From: Dehalococcoidia bacterium
GTDB lineage: Bacteria; Chloroflexota; Dehalococcoidia; JACQUA01
DNA: 7,435 nucleotides
Assembly: GCA_030689845.1 (NCBI GenBank)
Contig: JAUYHV010000071.1
Coordinates: forward strand, 1-7,435
Direction: 5' to 3'
The position numbers were made by a program, and so were the translations under genes. Below, in pieces: positions 1 through 5,880 of this stretch (its first letter is position 1; the number at the start of each line of letters is the position of its first letter). Below the pieces are notes generated by a model that was not told the origin of the DNA, searched no databases, and worked only from the letters and a program-made list of their open reading frames with translations.

Positions 1-75
1 TATTTTCCACCGCCTTTTCCATTCCTTTATCTGTTTCTCTCGTTGAAGAGTTCCTTCATATGGGAGTGCCATCGG

Positions 76-141
76 TGTCATTCCCGCGAAAGCGGGAATC
101 CAGAGCAACAGACTGGATTCCGGGTCAAGCCCGGAATGGCA
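76..141. repeat. composite nested palindrome of two ATTCC..GGAAT units
   Basis: Unit one (80-99) is ATTCCCGC-GAAA-GCGGGAAT; unit two (117-137) is ATTCCGGG-TCAAG-CCCGGAAT. Between them GGAATCCAG (95-103) and CTGGATTCC (113-121) pair around a 9-nt loop. The outer edges TGTCATTCC and GGAATGGCA are also complementary but for one base. The whole can therefore fold as two small hairpins or one long imperfect one. The first unit fits the ATTCCC-N8-GGGAAT form known as dRS3 in Neisseria. Similar copies are widespread in other bacteria and often give spurious proteins reading CHSRESGNP or WIPAFAGMT; both translations occur here. Confidence 0.88.
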
Positions 142-216
142 AAGATTGTAAGGCCATTTATGAAACACTACACTATCCATAATGTACACAGAATAATCAT
201 TCATAATTATTACTGT

Positions 217-236
217 ATTCCGACTTTCGTCGGAAT
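217..236. repeat. 20-bp ATTCC..GGAAT palindrome (dRS3-like)
   Basis: ATTCCGAC, loop TTTC, GTCGGAAT: a perfect 8-bp stem. It has the same length and ATTCC/GGAAT ends as the first unit at 80-99, with different inner bases, so it belongs to the same general repeat type. It stands alone in AT-rich sequence. Confidence 0.75.
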
Positions 237-285
237 GGGTAAAAGAAGACGCATCAGGTGAACCCTTTATCGTATATGTCTTCAT

Positions 286-550
286 CTATGTACCTTCATT
301 ATTTCTTACCCACTCAGTTTGAGAAGGCAACAACAGAGATGCCTGTCAAAATATTATGTAGCATCAAGTGATTTTTAATATAGGCTCCCGCGAAACTTAT
401 AAAAGTGCTTTCAAATTCCCTCTTAATCCCCCTTTAATAAAGGGGGATTAAGAGGGAATTTGTGGCGTTTCGCGGAAGGTTTTAGTAAAACAGGGTTGAG
501 CCGTTACGCCTGGGGAAATTATTATCCTGAACCGCAAAAAGGAGAAGCGT
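286..550. other. intergenic region downstream of the hydroxylase operon
   Basis: No coding region with a credible start or family match is visible here on either strand. It contains the long palindrome at 388-475. A perfect TTGACA on the minus strand (344-349 region) has no acceptable -10 hexamer at 16-18 nt, so I do not call a promoter. The A-rich AAAAAGG just past the operon end has only a 4-bp possible stem, too weak for a terminator. Confidence 0.6.
388..475. repeat. long palindrome (24-bp arms) framed by an outer 9-bp inverted repeat; possible terminator
   Basis: The core at 412-462 is a perfect inverted repeat: two 24-nt arms (412-435 and 439-462) around a 3-nt loop AAT, rich in runs such as AATCCCCC and GGGGGATT. 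An outer pair CCGCGAAAC (388-396) and GTTTCGCGG (467-475) encloses it with unpaired spacers. Such TTAATCCCCC/GGGGGATTAA palindromes resemble dispersed repeats seen in many bacterial genomes; that comparison is from memory. It is the first strong hairpin a transcript leaving the operon at 551 would meet, 89 nt on, so it may end or protect the mRNA. No U-run follows it directly, so a classical intrinsic terminator is not certain. Confidence 0.85.
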
Positions 551-1015
551 TCAGCTTTTGGCTTTTACTGAAGCAATTGCCTTTACAATACGGGCATAAC
601 CGCCGCAGCGGCACAGGTTGCCCGAAATCGCCTCTTTAATTTCACTTTCCAGCGGGGCTTGGTTATTGTCTATCAGGGCTTTAGCGGACATTACCATTCC
701 CGGCGTACAAAAACCGCACTGTATTGCTCCGTGCTCCAGAAAGGCTTCCTGCAGCGGGTGAAGGTGCCCGTGGTCAGCAACCCCTTCAATGGTGGTAATG
801 TTTTTCCCGTGGGCTTCGACAGCCAGGACCAGACAAGAAGCAATGGGTTTTTGGTCCATTATTACGGTGCATGACCCGCAATTACCCCGATCACAACCCC
901 TTTTCGTGCCTGTTAAGCCGATAATTTCCCTGATTACCTCAAGGAGGGTTCTCCGGGGTTCTATTTCGAGTTTGTAGAGGACTCCATTTACCGTCAGTTC
1001 GACGGGCCTTTTCAT
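551..1015 (-). CDS. molybdenum hydroxylase [2Fe-2S] (small) subunit, CoxS/XdhC-type
   Basis: Electron-transfer subunit carrying two [2Fe-2S] clusters between the molybdenum site and FAD. The 154 residues have a plant-ferredoxin-type N-terminal domain with C41, C46, C49 and C61 (CDRGNCGSC, then C after 11 residues). A C-terminal alpha-helical domain has CGFC (C100, C103) and CRC (C135, C137). All eight ligands are present and Q99 before CGFC is conserved in the family. The start ATG overlaps the FAD-subunit stop (ATGA); the only ribosome site is a weak AAAGGG about 11 nt upstream, so translation probably depends on coupling. The gene is complete and ends the operon. The name XdhC here means the E. 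coli FeS subunit, not the XdhC maturation factor. Confidence 0.96.
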   Translation of the reverse strand: MKRPVELTVNGVLYKLEIEPRRTLLEVIREIIGLTGTKRGCDRGNCGSCTVIMDQKPIASCLVLAVEAHGKNITTIEGVADHGHLHPLQEAFLEHGAIQCGFCTPGMVMSAKALIDNNQAPLESEIKEAISGNLCRCGGYARIVKAIASVKAKS

Positions 1016-1911
1016 TTACCGGAACCCTTTTTGTTCGCAGCCGCCCTGTGCCAGGCCTCGGTTACGGCCCGCTTGACCATGACCGCTACCATGTCCCTTC
1101 GGTATTCGGCCCATGAACGCGGTCTGGATTCGCCGGATGCGATACGGGAAGCCTCTTCTATCAAGCCATCGGTTAACTTTTTACCCTTCAGTTTACTCTC
1201 CGCTTTTAACGCCCTGATAGGGGTAGGCGCGACAGAACACAACCCTATTTTTACATCCTCACAGACATCGTCCCCGGCTTTCAGGGAAAGAGCCGCAGCC
1301 GCTCCCACCAGAGTCTCGTCCACGGCAGTCCTCTTCGTTAAATAATGATAAGCGCTTCCGGATTTACCTTTTAAATGGGGAATTGTAATAAATGTCAGCA
1401 GTTCGTCTTCTTCAAGAATAGTGCTGAATGGACCGGTGAAAAATTTCTCCAGGGGAACCTGGCGTTCCCCGCGCCCGGTCTGAAGCGTAAGGACTGCTCC
1501 GAGGGCAAGAAGGGCGGGGGCGCTGTCCGCGGAAGGTCCTGCGTTGCACAGGTTACCACCGATGGTGCCCAGATTGCGGACCTGAGGTGTGCCTATTTTT
1601 TCACAGGCTTTAGCCAGGCAGGTGAAATTTTCCTGCATTTGCGGCGACCTGGCAATCTCGTGATGGGTAACCAAAGTCCCAATCCTTAAACCGGCTTTGC
1701 CGTTTTCTTCAATTTTGTTCAAACCGCTAATTTGTTTCAGGCCGATAACGTACTCGGGAACTACCTTTCTTTCCTTCATCTGAACCAGCAGGTCCGTGCC
1801 TCCCGCCAGGATTTTAACCTTACCCTTGTTATTACTCAGAACGGCACAGGCCTCTTTTACCGTGGATGCTGAAACGTATTCAAAAGAAGGAAGCCGTCGA
1901 ATGTAAGTCAT
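1012..1911 (-). CDS. molybdenum hydroxylase FAD-binding (medium) subunit, CoxM/XdhB family
   Basis: Binds the FAD that takes electrons from the [2Fe-2S] centres and passes them to NAD or another acceptor. The 299 residues carry both FAD motifs of the family: ILAGGTDLLVQMK (34-46) and TIGGNLCNAGPSADSAP (116-132). A C-terminal CO-dehydrogenase flavoprotein domain starts near 185. There is no cysteine-rich insert, so the extra [4Fe-4S] cluster that marks the beta subunit of 4-hydroxybenzoyl-CoA reductase is absent. The ATG lies 1 nt after the large-subunit stop and has a strong ribosome site. The stop overlaps the next start as ATGA. The size fits the family (about 290 residues). Confidence 0.95.
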   Translation of the reverse strand: MTYIRRLPSFEYVSASTVKEACAVLSNNKGKVKILAGGTDLLVQMKERKVVPEYVIGLKQISGLNKIEENGKAGLRIGTLVTHHEIARSPQMQENFTCLAKACEKIGTPQVRNLGTIGGNLCNAGPSADSAPALLALGAVLTLQTGRGERQVPLEKFFTGPFSTILEEDELLTFITIPHLKGKSGSAYHYLTKRTAVDETLVGAAAALSLKAGDDVCEDVKIGLCSVAPTPIRALKAESKLKGKKLTDGLIEEASRIASGESRPRSWAEYRRDMVAVMVKRAVTEAWHRAAANKKGSGK

Positions 1912-1912
1912 G

Positions 1913-4213
1913 TTATCTCCTTTGTTTTAAAATAGCCAGGATTTTTTCAGGAGTGATTGGAAGATCTTTTATTCTTACCCCAATGGCATCCTCAACGGCA
2001 TTAGCGATGGCTGCCAGGGTGGTACCGTTGGACCCTTCGCCTGCTCCTTTTGCCCCGAAAGGTCCGTTCGGGTCATCCGTTATTATATCAAAATGTTCAT
2101 TTTCCGGGGCTTCCATAACGGTGGGCATCTTATAGTCAAGAAACGAATTCTGGAGAGGACGCCCTTTTTCATCGAAGCAGCACTCTTCGTAAAGGGCCTG
2201 GCCGGAGGTGAAAACTGTCCCTCCTTCCAACTGGGCGTCGAGTAACATAGGATTGATGGGCCGGCCCACATCTCTTGTACAAACCGACTTAAGCACCTTA
2301 ACCCGCCCGGTTTCAGGGTCCACCTCTACTTCAACAGCCTGGGCGAAAAAGGCCCAGGCATTTGTGACATCCCCTTCCCCAGTTTTCAGGTCAGGCATGG
2401 GGATATTGCTGGCAGAATAAGAACCCCTCCCGTATATCGGCTGCCCTTTGGTATAGTAGGCGTTTCGCACCAGGTCAATAAAAGCAATAGCTCTGCCCGG
2501 ATTTTTCCGGCTGAAGACAGTCTTATTTTTGAAAACTATGTCATCTTTACTCGCCTCAAGTAACGGGGCGGCGATCTCGGCAAGCTGCTGACAAGCGTCC
2601 TCGGCGGCTCTTTTTACGGCGTGTCCCGCCCAGAAAGTGCAGCGGCTGGAAAACATGCCGGCTTCCAGCACCGCAACATCCGAATCCTCTTCCATTTGCC
2701 TGATTTCTTCAACGGGTACACCGATGACTTCGGCAGCCATCTGAGCCAGAACAGTATCGCAGCCCTGGCCGATTTCTGTTCCCCCGTGTATAAGGCAAAC
2801 TCCCCCGTCCTCATCCACCTTCACAACGGCAGAAGACCCGAAATGTCCTCCCATCCTGGCTCCCGAAACCTGCGGGGAGCAGGCAATACCGATACCGCGG
2901 TACGGGGCTTTTTTCTTTTTCCGGCCGTCCCAGCCAATCATTTCCCCCAGCTTTTCGATAGCTTCAACCATGCCCGCCGTACCCACGGTCATTTTGTTTA
3001 TCGTTGATTCGCCGGACAAAATCGAGTTTTTTTTACGTACTTCTAACTGGTCGAGACCCAGGTCGTCTATCATCATGTTAAACAAAGACTCGAAGGCAAA
3101 CCGGGCAATGGGAATGGATTGCCCCCTGACAGAACCGCACCACGGCTTGTTGGTATAAACCCTGTGGGCTTCGTACTTAAAATGAGACATCCTGTACGGC
3201 AGTAACAGACCGCTGGTTGCGAATATAACAATATTAAATGGCCCTACCGAGGCATAAGCCCCACCCTCGGCAATCATCTTGCACTCACAGGCAACCAGAG
3301 TGCCGTCCTTCTTCATGCCTATTTTTATCTCAACGTGTTTAGCATGCCTTTGCTTGAAAGCTGCTATTACCTCGTCCTGGCTCAGCACGATTTTTACCGG
3401 AAAACCGGTTTTTTTGGATAATGCAGCCGCGGCAAAATCCAGGTCCAGGGCTTCGTGTTTACCGGAAAAACCACCGCCGACATAGGGGTTTATGATTCTC
3501 ACTTTACCTAAAGGCAGGTCCATGGCCCTGCAAAAATGGCGCCAGGTAATATACGGACTCTGTTTCGAACCCTGTATCAATACATTACCGGAATTGTCAA
3601 CGTTAACAATTACAGCATGTGGTTCAATAAAACCGATACTGACCCTTTGGGTGGTGAATTTTTCTTCCCGAATATAATCGGACTCTTTGAATCCTTTCTC
3701 CACGTCGCCAAAATGCATCTTGCTGGATGCGGCAATATTAGTATCCATGTGGTCATGGATAATGACCGCTCCTTCCTTCATGGCATCGTCAATCGTCAGA
3801 ACAGGCGTCAATTCCTCGTATTCAACATCGATCAGGTCCAGGGCTTCCTCAGCTATGTCTTCGTCGATTGCAGCCACCGCCGCCACGGCCTCGCCGTAAT
3901 GCTTGACCTTATCGGTAGCCATGGGCAACTGGTCCCTTGTCTGAGGCATAAAACCGTATCTCACGCCGGGGAAGTCCCGGCCGGTCACAACGGCTCTTAC
4001 TCCATGCAATTTCATCGCCCTGCTGTAATCGATGTTCAAAATTCTGGCATGGGCATAGGGACTCCTGAGAATCTTCCCGTGGAGTGTGCCGGGTAAAAGC
4101 AGGTCCCCTGCATAGGTAGCTTTGCCTGTAACCTTGGCCGGACCGTCTACCCTGCGTATTGGTTTTCCGACAACGGCATAGTCTTTCAAATCCGATTTGT
4201 TCAAATCGTTCAC
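1913..4213 (-). CDS. molybdenum hydroxylase large (molybdopterin-binding) subunit, xanthine dehydrogenase family
   Basis: Catalytic subunit of a three-component enzyme that hydroxylates a C-H group (typically of an N-heterocycle, aldehyde or aromatic) with water at a molybdopterin centre. The 766 residues show the opening VGKPIRRVDGPAKVTG (15-30) and SPYAHARI (51-58). GGGFSGK (246-252), GGTEIGQG (477-484) and GAKGAGEGS (720-728) follow, where E726 matches the catalytic base of xanthine dehydrogenase. The Mo-site arginine loop reads CGSVRGQSIPIARFAFES (359-376) in place of the usual FRGFG. The CO dehydrogenase signature AYXCSFR is absent, so a CO dehydrogenase label would be wrong. The start GTG overlaps the argS stop as GTGA, but AAAGGA (4215-4220) is only 1 nt away; a TTG at 4204 with 10-nt spacing is an alternative. 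No twin-arginine or secretion signal is seen, so it is cytoplasmic. Substrate unknown. Confidence 0.93.
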   Translation of the reverse strand: MNDLNKSDLKDYAVVGKPIRRVDGPAKVTGKATYAGDLLLPGTLHGKILRSPYAHARILNIDYSRAMKLHGVRAVVTGRDFPGVRYGFMPQTRDQLPMATDKVKHYGEAVAAVAAIDEDIAEEALDLIDVEYEELTPVLTIDDAMKEGAVIIHDHMDTNIAASSKMHFGDVEKGFKESDYIREEKFTTQRVSIGFIEPHAVIVNVDNSGNVLIQGSKQSPYITWRHFCRAMDLPLGKVRIINPYVGGGFSGKHEALDLDFAAAALSKKTGFPVKIVLSQDEVIAAFKQRHAKHVEIKIGMKKDGTLVACECKMIAEGGAYASVGPFNIVIFATSGLLLPYRMSHFKYEAHRVYTNKPWCGSVRGQSIPIARFAFESLFNMMIDDLGLDQLEVRKKNSILSGESTINKMTVGTAGMVEAIEKLGEMIGWDGRKKKKAPYRGIGIACSPQVSGARMGGHFGSSAVVKVDEDGGVCLIHGGTEIGQGCDTVLAQMAAEVIGVPVEEIRQMEEDSDVAVLEAGMFSSRCTFWAGHAVKRAAEDACQQLAEIAAPLLEASKDDIVFKNKTVFSRKNPGRAIAFIDLVRNAYYTKGQPIYGRGSYSASNIPMPDLKTGEGDVTNAWAFFAQAVEVEVDPETGRVKVLKSVCTRDVGRPINPMLLDAQLEGGTVFTSGQALYEECCFDEKGRPLQNSFLDYKMPTVMEAPENEHFDIITDDPNGPFGAKGAGEGSNGTTLAAIANAVEDAIGVRIKDLPITPEKILAILKQRR
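1917..1923 (-). promoter_or_regulatory. ribosome binding site of the FAD subunit
   Basis: AAAGGAG on the minus strand with 5 nt to the ATG at 1911. It is formed by the last codons of the large subunit (Q-R-R-stop), so re-initiation by the terminating ribosome is likely. It is the best Shine-Dalgarno match in the window. Confidence 0.75.
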
Positions 4214-5880
4214 ATCCTTTCAGGGGCAGTCATACCCATCAGGCGCAAAGTCCTGGAAAGAACCACCCCGGCAGCTTGAACAAGCTTCAGCCGGGCCTTT
4301 GATAGAGGCATGTCATCAGTGATGACCCTGCACTGTTTGTAAAAGCTGTGGAAAAAAGTTGCCAGTTCCTGGGAATAATATGGTAAATGGTGAGGTTCGA
4401 GACCCCGCGCAACCATCTCTACAATTTCCGGCAGCAAGACCATCTTCCGGATTAAAGCCTGCTCAGCCGGATGAACAAGCAAAGAGACATCTCCGTCCTG
4501 AAACGAAATACCCTTTTCTTCGGCAAGACGTAAAATGCTGCAAATACGGGCATAAGCATATTGAACATAATAGACAGGGTTTTCATCGGACTGCTCTTTA
4601 GCCAGGTCCAGGTCGAAATCCATCTGGCTGTCTGCCGTCCTGGAAAGAAAGAAAAATATACAGGCATCAGCGCCTACTTCCTCTATAACTTCTTTTAAAG
4701 TTATGAGCTCCCCGCTGCGTTTCGAGACCTTTACTATTTCATTTTGCCGCTTTAACGATACCATCTGGGATATAATAATTTTCAATCTATCGGCGTTTAT
4801 ATCCAGGGCGCTCGCGGCAGCCTTCATTCTCGGCACATGCCCCTGGTGGTCTGCCCCCCAAATATTGATAACACGGTCAAAACCCCTCACAATAAATTTA
4901 TCGTAGTGATAGGCAATGTCAGAGGCGAAATATGTGGGTGTACCATCACCCCTGATAAGCACGTTGTCCTTATCCTCGCCCAGGGCAGTAGATACAAACC
5001 ACGTGGCTCCCTCTTTTTTCGCAATGAAGCCCTTTTCCTTTATGATAGCCATTGCCCGCTCATATTGCCCCTGCTGGTAAAGAGTTCTTTCGCTGAACCA
5101 GTTGTCAAATTCAACTCCCAGGAGTTTTAGATCCTCTCGTATCCATTCCAGCATATATCCCAGGCCCTTTTCTCCGATTAATGGAACCGCTTTGTCCACA
5201 GACATGTCCAGGTACTTGTTACCATCTTCCCCGGCAATTCTATCGGCGAGTTCCTTCATATAATCGCCCAGGTACGCATTTGGCGGCATTTCCGCTGGAA
5301 TACCCCTCGACTGCTGATACCTGACAAAAAGTGAATTTTTAAAAGCATCTATCTGCGCCCCGGCGTCATTAATATAATATTCCTTCTCAACATTAAATCC
5401 CGCCGCTCCCATGACACTGGCAAGGACATTTCCAAGAATCGCGCCCCGACCATGACCGACGTGGAGGGGCCCGGTTGGGTTTACGCTAACAAACTCAATT
5501 TGAACCCTCTTGCCGTCACCAATATTTACACTTCCGAACGATTGTCCCTGGTCTGTTATTGTCTCTACCTGGGATGTCAACCAGCGGCTTTTCAGGACGA
5601 AGTTTATAAAACCCGGAGGAATCACTTCAATCTTCTCTATCTCCTCCCCGGCCTGAATCACTCCAGCTAACTTTTCGCCTATTGCCATTGGATTCATGCC
5701 CATGGAGCGGGCCAGTTTCAACGGCAGACTGGTTGCATAATCACCGTGTTCCGGGTTCTGGGGATGCTCAACCAAGACTTCCGGAATTAGAACTTTTGGC
5801 AGCAAATCTCGTTCTTGAGCCTCCCTTAATGAATGTTCAATAAGAGCGGCAATCTTGTTTTTAACAAGGCTTAGTTCCAT
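4210..5880 (-). CDS. argS: arginyl-tRNA synthetase (ArgS)
   Basis: A class I aminoacyl-tRNA synthetase that attaches arginine to tRNA-Arg. From the ATG at 5880 the protein is 556 residues, normal for bacterial ArgS. An N-terminal Arg-S additional domain (about 1-90) precedes the catalytic core, with the HIGH box as HVGH (140-143, in NPTGPLHVGHGRG). The KMSKS equivalent is KVSKRSG (384-390). The C-terminal DALR anticodon-binding domain begins near YVQYAYARICSILR (438-451). I prefer this ATG over the upstream in-frame GTG at 5898: AAGGTGG (5884-5890) sits just before it, and the ATG gives the usual N-terminus MELSLVKNKI. The start lies inside the recG end, and the stop overlaps the next gene as GTGA. 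The canonical M of KMSKS is V here, which is common in ArgS. Confidence 0.97.
   Translation of the reverse strand: MELSLVKNKIAALIEHSLREAQERDLLPKVLIPEVLVEHPQNPEHGDYATSLPLKLARSMGMNPMAIGEKLAGVIQAGEEIEKIEVIPPGFINFVLKSRWLTSQVETITDQGQSFGSVNIGDGKRVQIEFVSVNPTGPLHVGHGRGAILGNVLASVMGAAGFNVEKEYYINDAGAQIDAFKNSLFVRYQQSRGIPAEMPPNAYLGDYMKELADRIAGEDGNKYLDMSVDKAVPLIGEKGLGYMLEWIREDLKLLGVEFDNWFSERTLYQQGQYERAMAIIKEKGFIAKKEGATWFVSTALGEDKDNVLIRGDGTPTYFASDIAYHYDKFIVRGFDRVINIWGADHQGHVPRMKAAASALDINADRLKIIISQMVSLKRQNEIVKVSKRSGELITLKEVIEEVGADACIFFFLSRTADSQMDFDLDLAKEQSDENPVYYVQYAYARICSILRLAEEKGISFQDGDVSLLVHPAEQALIRKMVLLPEIVEMVARGLEPHHLPYYSQELATFFHSFYKQCRVITDDMPLSKARLKLVQAAGVVLSRTLRLMGMTAPERM

Larger units (their letters stand above)
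1..285 (-). pseudogene. possible decayed GIY-YIG endonuclease gene interrupted by repeats (3' end outside window)
   Basis: A minus-strand frame is open from an ATG at 285 (AAGG 7 nt upstream) for 95 codons to the window edge. Codons at 45-1 read QREKQIKEWKRRWKI, which matches the conserved C-terminal helix of small GIY-YIG superfamily endonucleases (the REKQxKxWxRxWK pattern, from family knowledge). Codons at 204-178 read MNDYSVYIM, like the first strand of such proteins. The residues between, where the GIY/YIG core and the catalytic Arg and Glu should be, are instead the translation of the repeat at 76-141. The core is missing, so nuclease activity is unlikely. Alternatives are chance similarity at the N-terminal part, or a different short gene starting at 72. 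The C-terminal match is the firmer half. Confidence 0.45.

Noticed and set aside
76..236. CRISPR array
   Set aside because: Only three palindromes with different inner sequence and irregular spacing (about 17 and 79 nt); no direct repeat-spacer pattern.
43..261. Plus-strand 72-codon ORF reading CHSRESGNP and GFRVKPGM
   Set aside because: This is the familiar spurious translation of the ATTCCCGC repeat; it has no start signal and no domain, and the coding signal comes only from the palindromes.
286..360. Minus-strand TTGACA as a promoter for the GIY-YIG-like frame
   Set aside because: The -35 hexamer is perfect, but at 16-18 nt there is CTTCTC/TTCTCA, nothing like TATAAT, and no extended -10 is seen.
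534..565. Intrinsic terminator directly after the small subunit gene
   Set aside because: The T-run on the minus strand is preceded only by a 4-bp AAGC/GCTT stem, too weak to support.
2621..4096. Long plus-strand ORFs opposite the large subunit
   Set aside because: They are antisense shadows of a well-conserved gene, with low-complexity or unrecognisable translations and no start signals.
1913..4213. Aerobic carbon monoxide dehydrogenase CoxL
   Set aside because: The AYXCSFR cysteine loop is absent; R363 is followed by Gly-Gln.
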